Source: CAYNYM01 sp049366815
GTDB lineage: Bacteria > Desulfobacterota > DSM-4660 > Desulfatiglandales > HGW-15
Direction of reading: 5' to 3'
Assembly: GCA_049366815.1 (NCBI GenBank)
Contig: JBMNCO010000225.1
Location: forward strand, 1 to 20,943
Length of the DNA: 20,943 bases
The position numbers and the translations under genes were made by a program. How positions within the stretch are numbered: the first letter of the stretch is position 1; every line of letters starts with the position of its first letter. Positions 8,060-14,635 of this stretch are shown piece by piece. The notes under the pieces are model-generated. The model saw nothing but the letters and a program-made list of their open reading frames with translations. It had not been told where the DNA came from and searched no databases.

Positions 8060-8075
8060 AGCAAAGGGCGTGCCA
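8060..8075 (-). promoter_or_regulatory. Sigma-54 (RpoN) promoter of amtB-glnB-glnD
   Basis: Read on the minus strand, TGGCACGCCCTTTGCT fits the RpoN consensus TGGCACG-N4-TTGCW at every fixed position, with GG and GC separated by exactly 10 bp. The predicted start is near 8050, about 22 nt before the amtB ATG at 8028. RpoN promoters require an enhancer-binding ATPase, typically NtrC for amtB operons. No full-consensus NtrC site is visible upstream. Confidence 0.88.
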
Positions 8076-8426
8076 CTTTGAAATTTGGACGGTAACTTTA
8101 AATATATCAGTCAGATGGAATGAAGACAGAACTGCAGAGGGCAGGCCTGAAGAGGGAGGTGATTACGCTTTTGTATTTTTGGATTTTTATTTCGACAAAA
8201 ATGTATCCCACGCACCTTTCAGGGTGGCCGTGGGCGGGGGGAGGCGACTCCAACCGTCCAAGTCCCCGGATTTATTTTTGAACGAGGGCGGCATCACAGG
8301 TCTACAGCCGATCCGGCACAACGCTTATCATTGCGGACAGCCGCGACAGGCCTGAATCCACCGTCCAGTCTCCGCATCACCCATGAGGCCGACGGATTTT
8401 GTTGAATCAGGTGCAGGCAAAAGGCA
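8076..8426. other. Divergent control region, no gene seen
   Basis: This stretch separates the divergent amtB and glnB2 operons, and I find no credible coding sequence in it. It contains an AT-rich segment around 8161-8206 and a strong imperfect hairpin at 8207-8234: CCCACG and CACC pair with GGTG and CGTGGG across a TTTCAG loop, with a 2-nt bulge. The CACC/GGTG half-sites sit about 170 bp upstream of the amtB start, a possible place for an enhancer, but their spacing is 6 rather than the 5 of NtrC sites. Confidence 0.5.
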
Positions 8427-8455
8427 TTGACAATGAGGAAGAGGGCGAATAGCAT
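8427..8455 (+). promoter_or_regulatory. Candidate sigma-70 promoter of glnB2-glnD2
   Basis: A perfect TTGACA (8427-8432) is followed after 17 bp by TAGCAT (8450-8455; four of six matches). The start would be near 8462, giving a leader of about 260 nt before the second PII gene. No sigma-54 promoter is seen on this strand, in contrast to the amtB operon, which suggests different regulation of the two PII-GlnD pairs. Confidence 0.5.
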
Positions 8456-8518
8456 AATATATTTAGGAATTTTCCCGCACACAAAGAGGGCTGCACATCC
8501 TTGAATTTGCCGCAGGAT

Positions 8519-8628
8519 CGGCCATGGCCCCCTAAAGAACAGTAAACGGCGTGTGCAGGAATTTTGACTCCGGCGGGCTTTTATGCAAGACAGGGGCCCC
8601 TCTGCACGCCAGACCCGCAACACGCCGT
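8519..8628 (+). repeat. Nested inverted repeats in the glnB2 leader
   Basis: There is a perfect 12-bp palindrome GGGCCATGGCCC (8519-8530). ACGGCGTGT (8546-8554) is perfectly complementary to ACACGCCGT (8620-8628). Inside, GCAG (8555-8558) matches CTGC (8602-8605), and AGGGGCCCCT (8592-8601) is a 10-bp palindrome. This could be RNA structure in the leader or binding sites for a dimeric regulator. The class is not recognised and no terminator T-run follows. Confidence 0.4.
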
Positions 8629-8721
8629 CTGAGCATCCTTCCCCATGAAAAGGTATCTTTAGGGAAGGCGGGTTCGGACCCAGCAAGATTCAAATGAGTG
8701 CCTATCGAAGAAAGGAATCCT

Positions 8722-9060
8722 ATGAAAAAAATAGAAGCAATCATCAAACCCTTCAAACTGGAGGAAGTCAAGGACGCTATTGTCGGACTCGGCATCAACG
8801 GCATGACGGTTACCGAGGTCAAGGGCTTCGGAAGGCAGAAAGGTCACAAGGAGATCTACAGGGGCGCCGAATACGTGGTTGACTTTGTGCCCGTTATCAA
8901 GGTGGAGGTGGTGGTCTCTTCGGATCTTGTTTCGCGGGTTATCGATGCCATTTGTGAAAAGGCAAACACCGGCAAGCTGGGGGCGGGAAAGATTTTCGTC
9001 CTGCCGGTGGATAAGGCAGTGCGCATAAGAACAGGAGAAGAAGACGAACACGCGATCTGA
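8722..9060 (+). CDS. glnB: Nitrogen regulatory protein PII, divergent copy 2
   Basis: A second 112-aa PII protein with intact fold signatures: MKKIEAIIKPFK start, Gln39, Tyr51 in YRGAEY, Lys90, and RIRTGEED near the C-terminus. Two ligand-site changes stand out. Lys58, which contacts 2-oxoglutarate, is Val (DFVPVIKVEVV where copy 1 has DFVSKVKIEVV), and the B-loop Asp88 is Ala (TGKLGAGK). It should still be uridylylated, but 2-oxoglutarate sensing may be weakened or altered. The start at ATG 8722 has AAGGA five bases upstream; a GTG at 8698 adds eight unrelated residues. It is followed one base later by a second glnD, so the pair forms its own operon, divergent from amtB-glnB-glnD. It is not linked to a transporter on this strand, so its target may not be AmtB. 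Confidence 0.95.
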   Translation: MKKIEAIIKPFKLEEVKDAIVGLGINGMTVTEVKGFGRQKGHKEIYRGAEYVVDFVPVIKVEVVVSSDLVSRVIDAICEKANTGKLGAGKIFVLPVDKAVRIRTGEEDEHAI

Positions 9061-9061
9061 C

Positions 9062-11668
9062 ATGTCGAAGACCCCGGCGCCTGTTGTTCAGGATTTTTTA
9101 GAGTCGAAAGAAGCCATCACCCGGTATACCCTGCAAAAAGAATCAGGGTTTGCTACGAGCCGGAAATATTCCGCGCTCCTTGATCGTTTCCTCCATGCCG
9201 TGTTCCGCGAGGCGGCTCCTGATGACACCACGCGACGCAGCTTCGAAGGTCGACTGAGCCTCGTCGCCCTCGGCAGCTACGGCCGGAAGGAAGTGTGCCT
9301 GGGATCGGATGTGGATTTACTGGTCCTTCATCAAGGGAAACTCTCCGCCGAGATGCATGGCGTGATATCCCGCCTGCTCTACACCCTGTGGGACGCAAAA
9401 CTTGCGGTCGGCCATTGCGTATTGAGGGTGGGGGAATGTGCCCAACTCGCCGCGGACGATTTCAGGACCCTGACCTCCCTCATTGACGGGAGGCTCCTGC
9501 TGGGTTCCCATTCCCTTTACCGGAGACTCAGGAGGACGGTCTGGGCCGGCATTGAGAGTGAGCGCCGTTCTTCGATACTGGAGCATTTCCTCGTGGCAAA
9601 GAAAAGCCGGGAAGCGAAATTCAGCCGACAGGGGTACTTTGCCGAGCCTGATCTCAAAGACGGTCTGGGGGGCATCCGTGATATCCATTTCATGGAATGG
9701 ATGGCCCGGCTTTACTTTCGATGCAAACGCCTCAGTCAAATCAGAGACTTCGAGGCCTTCTCCCATTTTGATCTCAACCGGCTCAATCACTCCAAGAGCT
9801 TTCTCTTGAAAATCAGAAACCATCTCCATGCCTTGGCCGGTCGCAAAGAAGACCGGCTACTGCTCTCCTTTCAGCAACCATTGGCCCTTAACCTCGGATA
9901 CCGGGACGGGGCACACACCCTGGCAGCTGAACGTTTTCTGCGCCGACTCTATATGCATATGAACCGAATTCGGTATAGCGCGGATGAATTTCACGGCAGG
10001 GCGCTGGATGTCATTGAGCACCGACCATTGGAAAAGTCCCGGGTGGAACTCTCTCCGGAATTTTCCATCCTCAATGGAAGCCTCGTGCTGAAGGAGGGAA
10101 CACTTTTTGAGAAAAGCCCCCTGGTGATCCTGGAGGCCTTCAGGGAGGCGAATAGACAGGGCCTCTCCATCGGGTCGGGTCTGATCTGGGAGATCAGGAG
10201 AAGGGTTGCCGAGCAGGGTCGGGGCATCGTCCGCTTGCCTGGGGCGATCGAGATCTTCAAAGACATCATCCAGCGGCCGGAAAACCCAAACATCCTCAGG
10301 CTGGCTCTTGAGGTGGGCCTGATCAGCCTCTTTATACCGGAGTTTAAAAAGATCAGAAATCTGGCCCTGTTCAGTTACTACCATGAAGAGACGGTGGACC
10401 TGCATTCCCTCAAAACGGTGGAGGTGATCCTGGAAATCTCAAAAGGGCGATACGATGACCGTTGGCCTCTGCTGCGAAAAGTGTTTGAGGAACTGGAAAA
10501 CCCCGAGTTTCTGTATCTGACGGCGCTCCTCCACGATATCGGCAAGGGATATCGGGGCGATCACGCACAGAAGGGAGAAGACGTCATCCCCCGTATTCTG
10601 AAAAGGCTGAACATCACAGGGCCCGCCCTGAAGGTGATCCCTTTGCTGGTCAGGCATCATCTGCTTCTGGCCCGTGTTTCACAGCGAAGAGACCTCAATG
10701 AGGAGAAGACGTCGGAACGGGTGGCCCAGTCTGTGAAAAGTCCGGAAAACCTCCGTTTGCTTTTCATCCTTTCCGTCGCCGACAGCCTCTGCAGTGGGCC
10801 CACTTCAAACAGCGACTGGAAGCTCATGCTTCTTGAGGAGTTGTTTTTGAAGGCCCAGAACATCCTGGAAAAGGGCGTCGTGGCGACGCCGGATGCAACC
10901 GAGAGGCTGGCGAAGGTGAGAAGGGGAATCTTCAGCAGACTGAAACCCCAATTTTTGAAGAGAAAGATCGAGGCCCTCATGGAACAGGTCCCCACACGGT
11001 ACCTGCTCCAGACCCCTTTGGAAGATATCGATCGCCACTTTCGTCTTGCCCTCACAATGAATAAAGAGAAAATCGCCTGGGTGTCGGAGAAGCTGGAGCA
11101 TGCCCCGGTGACAAGACTCATTTTGCGGACCTATGACCAGCACGGCCTTTTCAGCAAGATGGTGGGCGTCTTTACGTTGAACAACATTGAAGTCCTGTCC
11201 GCCAAAATTTATACCCTCAAAGGCGGGTTGGCCTTCGATGTTTACGAGGTCGCAAATCCCGTTGACCCCTACAGGGAGAACGAGACCTGGGAAAAGATCC
11301 GCAAAGAGGCCATTGAGGCAATCGAAGGGCGGTTGCCTCTGGATGCCCTGATCGGGAAGAAGCATAGCAAGGCCCTCTTGGAGAAACCGGACTTCCCCGA
11401 TCGAGACGATATGGTGAGAATAGACAACACCGCGTCGGATTTCTTCACCATTATCGAGATCAGCTCCTCGGACAGATTCGGACTCCTTTACAAACTTGGA
11501 AAAAAGCTCTTCTCTTTGGGATTGAACATCAGGCTGGCTATGGTCAGCAGTGAAAAGGGTCAAGTGATGACCGGTGTGTTCTATGTGAGCGACATCGGGG
11601 GAGAGAAGATTCTGGATCCCCGGGCCATTGGCCGTATCGAAAGAGAAATTTTGTCGATCATGTCTTAG
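9062..11668 (+). CDS. glnD: Bifunctional PII uridylyltransferase/uridylyl-removing enzyme (copy 2)
   Basis: A second complete GlnD, 868 aa. The nucleotidyltransferase signature GSYGRKE (71-77) and metal-binding Asp83/Asp85 (SDVD) are intact. The linker has EPDLKDGLGGIRD, the HD domain has His491-Asp492 followed by the usual RGDH, and two ACT domains (from about 684 and 784) end the protein. Both activities should therefore be present. ATG 9062 lies one base after the glnB2 stop, so the two are translationally coupled and probably act on each other. It is clearly diverged from copy 1 over its whole length, which suggests an old duplication or separate acquisition rather than a recent tandem copy. 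The next gene, the KaiC-like/XRE/cupin regulator, follows after about 78 bp without a visible terminator. Confidence 0.94.
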   Translation: MSKTPAPVVQDFLESKEAITRYTLQKESGFATSRKYSALLDRFLHAVFREAAPDDTTRRSFEGRLSLVALGSYGRKEVCLGSDVDLLVLHQGKLSAEMHGVISRLLYTLWDAKLAVGHCVLRVGECAQLAADDFRTLTSLIDGRLLLGSHSLYRRLRRTVWAGIESERRSSILEHFLVAKKSREAKFSRQGYFAEPDLKDGLGGIRDIHFMEWMARLYFRCKRLSQIRDFEAFSHFDLNRLNHSKSFLLKIRNHLHALAGRKEDRLLLSFQQPLALNLGYRDGAHTLAAERFLRRLYMHMNRIRYSADEFHGRALDVIEHRPLEKSRVELSPEFSILNGSLVLKEGTLFEKSPLVILEAFREANRQGLSIGSGLIWEIRRRVAEQGRGIVRLPGAIEIFKDIIQRPENPNILRLALEVGLISLFIPEFKKIRNLALFSYYHEETVDLHSLKTVEVILEISKGRYDDRWPLLRKVFEELENPEFLYLTALLHDIGKGYRGDHAQKGEDVIPRILKRLNITGPALKVIPLLVRHHLLLARVSQRRDLNEEKTSERVAQSVKSPENLRLLFILSVADSLCSGPTSNSDWKLMLLEELFLKAQNILEKGVVATPDATERLAKVRRGIFSRLKPQFLKRKIEALMEQVPTRYLLQTPLEDIDRHFRLALTMNKEKIAWVSEKLEHAPVTRLILRTYDQHGLFSKMVGVFTLNNIEVLSAKIYTLKGGLAFDVYEVANPVDPYRENETWEKIRKEAIEAIEGRLPLDALIGKKHSKALLEKPDFPDRDDMVRIDNTASDFFTIIEISSSDRFGLLYKLGKKLFSLGLNIRLAMVSSEKGQVMTGVFYVSDIGGEKILDPRAIGRIEREILSIMS

Positions 11669-11746
11669 GGTCACGGCTTGGTGGAGACGGGTATCGACGG
11701 GCGGGTTAAGGGGAAGAGTCAGGAATAGAGTGTGGGGAATTTTTCT

Positions 11747-13045
11747 ATGGACAAAAATATGCGAGCGAGTTCCGGCGTCAGCCAGCTGGACCGTCTCCTG
11801 GGAGGGCTTTATATTGGAGACAACGTGGTCTGGCATGACGATATCGGAAGTCTGGCCGCCGTCTTTGCAATGAACTTTATTCAGGCTTCGGAGGCACTGA
11901 AAAAACCCATCATTTATGTCACCTTTGATCGGTCCCCCAAAAATCTCCTCACCCGGCTCGGGCCCCTTGCGGACAACCCAATGCTTACGGTCCTGGACTG
12001 CTTTACCTGCGGAAAGGGTGAAGGATCCCCCATTTTCCTGAAGTTTTATGAAGAAAGAGACAGAGAGGCACGTGCCAAGACCGTCAGGGTGGATGAACCC
12101 CACAGGCCTGATGCGGTCGCAGAGGCACTTTACGATGTCCACGCCGGCCTGAAGGGCGATGTTCGGTTTGTCTTTGAGAGTGTGACGGGGATGCAGGGCC
12201 TGTGGGGGGGTGAGGAACAGATCGTCGGTTTTTACTCCCATGCCTGTCCACGCCTTTACGAACTCAACACCATTGCCTATTGGGTGATGGCCAAGGGTGC
12301 CCACTCAACCCGACTGAGGGCCAGGATCAATCAGATCGCCCAGGTTGCCATAGATCTCTCCATCAAGCGGGGCAAGACCTATCTGACTATTCTGAAGGCG
12401 GAAAGGCGCGATCCGGACGTGGTGAACACCCCCTACCTGTATTGGTGCAGGGACACGGTTATCGGCTTCGACAGGGAGAAGGACACCCGGAGCGGGCTTG
12501 ATCTGGGAACGCGACTCAAGGAACTGCGCAGCAAACGGGGAATCTCGCAAACGGAATTGGCAAAACAGGTCGGGGTTACGCCAAGCAGCATTTCCCAGAT
12601 AGAGAGCAACCTGATATACCCCTCCGTGCCGGCGCTCATCAAAATGGCGGAAATCCTCCTGGTTGACGTGAGTTCTTTTTTCCAGGACTCCGAGGGCTCG
12701 GGGCGCAAGATCATTTTCCCGTCCACCGGCGCCTTGGACGTGCGATTCCCCGCTTTCCCCGAGGGCAGTGTCCTCGGTCAACGCCTGACCCCTGTGGATT
12801 TAGATGCGAAAGCCGAACCCTATGTGATTGAAATAGCCCCCGATCAGGTCCTCCCCGGCCATTTTTTCGTCCATAAAGGAGAAGAAATGGGATACCTGAT
12901 GTCCGGGGAATTGGAGTGCAGGATGAAAGGGGCGCGTCAAAGGATGGAGCAGGGTGACCTGATCTATTTGTCCTCTGACGCGCCTGTTGAATGGAAGAAT
13001 CCGGGTACGGAAACGGCCCGGTTGCTCTGGATAAAGGTCAGATGA
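11747..13045 (+). CDS. KaiC/RecA-like domain with dead P-loop fused to XRE HTH and cupin
   Basis: A 432-aa predicted transcription regulator. Residues about 9-245 resemble a KaiC/RadA-type ATPase (SGVSQLDRLLGG start; Walker B-like RFVFESVTG), but the Walker A site reads VVWHDDIGSLAA instead of GxxGxGKT, so ATP hydrolysis is unlikely. Residues 253-312 form a clear XRE helix-turn-helix (ISQTELAKQVGVTPSSIS). The C-terminus, about 361-432, is a cupin (PGHFFVHKGEEMGYLMSG). XRE-cupin regulators are common; the N-terminal inactive KaiC domain is unusual and may act as a sensor or multimer scaffold. I chose ATG 11747, which has GGGGAAT upstream; a GTG at 11732 would add five residues. It is the third gene behind glnB2-glnD2, so a role in carbon or nitrogen control is inferred. 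Its ligand and targets are unknown. Confidence 0.8.
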   Translation: MDKNMRASSGVSQLDRLLGGLYIGDNVVWHDDIGSLAAVFAMNFIQASEALKKPIIYVTFDRSPKNLLTRLGPLADNPMLTVLDCFTCGKGEGSPIFLKFYEERDREARAKTVRVDEPHRPDAVAEALYDVHAGLKGDVRFVFESVTGMQGLWGGEEQIVGFYSHACPRLYELNTIAYWVMAKGAHSTRLRARINQIAQVAIDLSIKRGKTYLTILKAERRDPDVVNTPYLYWCRDTVIGFDREKDTRSGLDLGTRLKELRSKRGISQTELAKQVGVTPSSISQIESNLIYPSVPALIKMAEILLVDVSSFFQDSEGSGRKIIFPSTGALDVRFPAFPEGSVLGQRLTPVDLDAKAEPYVIEIAPDQVLPGHFFVHKGEEMGYLMSGELECRMKGARQRMEQGDLIYLSSDAPVEWKNPGTETARLLWIKVR

Positions 13046-13061
13046 CCTGGGCTTCAACAGA

Positions 13062-13124
13062 GGGCGGCCCTGCGGGCCGAGGCCTTGAAAACGCGTTCAA
13101 GAGGCCGCCCGCTGAAAAAAGCGG
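13062..13124. terminator. Bidirectional terminator-like hairpins between convergent genes
   Basis: GGGCGGCC (13062-13069) pairs with GGCCGCCC (13103-13110), and inside it CTTGAA (13084-13089) pairs with TTCAAG (13096-13101). A second small stem, CCGC/GCGG (13109-13124), has an A-rich loop, giving a T6 on the minus strand. The region separates the plus-strand regulator from gdhA, so it probably ends both transcripts, although neither direction has a classic stem followed by a long U-tract. Confidence 0.5.
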
Positions 13125-13129
13125 AATGA

Positions 13130-14479
13130 TCAAACAAGCCCCTGATCCAGCATGGCGTTGACCACCTTCACGAAACCCGCGATATTGGCCCCTGTCAAAT
13201 AATTTTCCGGTTCATTGTATTCCGCCGCGGCATCCAGGCATGTCCGATGGATGCTTTTCATGATGATCTTGAGACGATCGTCCACCTCTTCCCGGGTCCA
13301 GTTCAATCGCATGCTGTTCTGGGACATTTCAAGGCCTGACACGGCCACCCCGCCTGCATTGGAAGCCTTGCCGGGGGCGTAAAGAATGCTGCTGTCCTGA
13401 AAGATTTGGACGGCTTCAGGTGTGGAGGGCATGTTTGCGCCTTCGCAGACGAGTTTCACCCCGTTCTTGACCAGATTCCGGGCATCGTTTTGATTGATTT
13501 CATTCTGGGTGGCACTTGGAAAGGCGCAATCGGCCTTGTGATCCCACAGGGGGTTGTGGTCCAGGAGGGAGTCCGCTTCGATGTAGACCGCACTGGAGTA
13601 TTTGTCAATGTATTCCCTGATTCTGCCCCTCCGGATGTTTTTGAGCCTTTTGACGAAGGTCAGTCTTTCGCTGTCGATGCCTTCTTCGTCATAGACATAG
13701 CCGGAGGAATCGGAAAGTGTCACGACCTTGCCGCCCAGGTCAATGATCTTTTCCACAGTGAACTGGGCCACGTTGCCGGAACCTGAGACAAGACAGGTCT
13801 TGCCTTCCAGGCTGTCGCCCTGGTTGGAGAGCATTTCAGCGGCGAAATAGACGCATCCATAACCCGTTGCTTCGGGCCGGATGAGACTGCCTCCCCAGCT
13901 GATGCTTTTCCCGGTCAGCACGCCGGTGAATTCGTTTCGAAGTTTCTTGTACATTCCGAAGAGATAACCGATTTCTCTGGCCCCTACACCGATATCGCCG
14001 GCGGGGATATCGGTATTCGGCCCGATGTGGCGGAACAACTCGCTCATAAAGCTCTGGCAGAAGCGCATGACTTCATTGTCCGATTTGCCTTTAGGATCAA
14101 AGTCGGCACCGCCCTTGCCCCCGCCCATGGGGAGGGTTGTCAAGGCATTCTTAAAGACCTGTTCAAATGCAAGAAACTTTAAGATACTGAGATTCACGGA
14201 AGGATGGAAACGCAGGCCCCCTTTATAGGGCCCCAGGGCGCTGTTCATCTCGATCCGAAACCCCCGATTCACTTGGACCTGTCCCTGATCATCCATCCAG
14301 GGCACCCTGAAGATAATCACCCGCTCGGGTTCGGTGATCCTTTCAAGAACGGCGGATTCACGGTATTGAGGATTTCTGTCCAACACAGGCTGAACCGATT
14401 CGGTTACCTCCTGAACCGCCTGGTGAAATTCCTTCTCGCCAGGACTTAGCTCTTTCACTCTTTTCAAGATGTCTGTCAT
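13130..14479 (-). CDS. gdhA: Glutamate dehydrogenase, NADP-type
   Basis: Converts 2-oxoglutarate and ammonium to glutamate (reversible); hexameric, cytosolic. The 449-aa length matches the 447-aa class I bacterial enzyme of the E. coli GdhA type. The substrate site is intact: PYKGGLRFHPSVN (Lys86), Lys110, PMGGGKGGADFDPKGKSD with catalytic Lys122, and NTDIPAGDIGVG with Asp162. The Rossmann glycine motif VSGSGNVAQF follows. NADP preference is inferred from family likeness. ATG 14479 has GGGAGG six bases upstream. Its own promoter candidate lies at 14571-14598. It faces the PII-linked regulator across a shared terminator and lies downstream of the receiver/PEP-synthase fusion on the same strand. 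In this island it links 2-oxoglutarate, the PII signal, to ammonium assimilation. Confidence 0.97.
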   Translation of the reverse strand: MTDILKRVKELSPGEKEFHQAVQEVTESVQPVLDRNPQYRESAVLERITEPERVIIFRVPWMDDQGQVQVNRGFRIEMNSALGPYKGGLRFHPSVNLSILKFLAFEQVFKNALTTLPMGGGKGGADFDPKGKSDNEVMRFCQSFMSELFRHIGPNTDIPAGDIGVGAREIGYLFGMYKKLRNEFTGVLTGKSISWGGSLIRPEATGYGCVYFAAEMLSNQGDSLEGKTCLVSGSGNVAQFTVEKIIDLGGKVVTLSDSSGYVYDEEGIDSERLTFVKRLKNIRRGRIREYIDKYSSAVYIEADSLLDHNPLWDHKADCAFPSATQNEINQNDARNLVKNGVKLVCEGANMPSTPEAVQIFQDSSILYAPGKASNAGGVAVSGLEMSQNSMRLNWTREEVDDRLKIIMKSIHRTCLDAAAEYNEPENYLTGANIAGFVKVVNAMLDQGLV

Positions 14480-14570
14480 ATAAAACCTCCCAGTGCATGA
14501 TTGTCATAAAGAATTTTCTCCCGGCTGTTTCCTTCGGTCTGACTGAGACTGATCCCCGGGATAAGCTGCA

Positions 14571-14598
14571 GTTATAAGTAAAAATAAAAAGTCGTAAA
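14571..14598 (-). promoter_or_regulatory. Candidate promoter of gdhA
   Basis: On the minus strand TTTACG (14598-14593, four of six) is followed after 16 bp by TATAAC (14576-14571, five of six), within an AT-rich stretch. The start would be near 14564, about 85 nt before the gdhA ATG. This supports transcription of gdhA apart from the upstream fusion gene. Confidence 0.5.
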
Positions 14599-14635
14599 GA
14601 ACGGCAGTAACACTTACCATTAAACGGCCCTGTCA

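Noticed and set aside
8207..8234. NtrC enhancer site upstream of amtB.
   Set aside because: The half-sites CACC and GGTG are separated by 6 rather than 5 bp, and the outer bases do not match TGCAC/GTGCA well.
8572..8586. Sigma-54 promoter for the second PII operon (GGCGGGCTTTTATGC).
   Set aside because: GG and GC are 11 bp apart rather than 10, and the -24 element lacks the CAC; the near match is probably chance.
8294..8686. 130-codon open frame on the minus strand in the divergent control region, with one hydrophobic stretch.
   Set aside because: There is no family resemblance, no convincing ribosome site, it spans the promoter and palindromes of glnB2, and its composition does not look coding.
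10805..12304. Open frame of 499 codons on the minus strand.
   Set aside because: It runs antisense across the end of glnD2 and the start of the regulator gene, both of which are well supported; its translation resembles no family.
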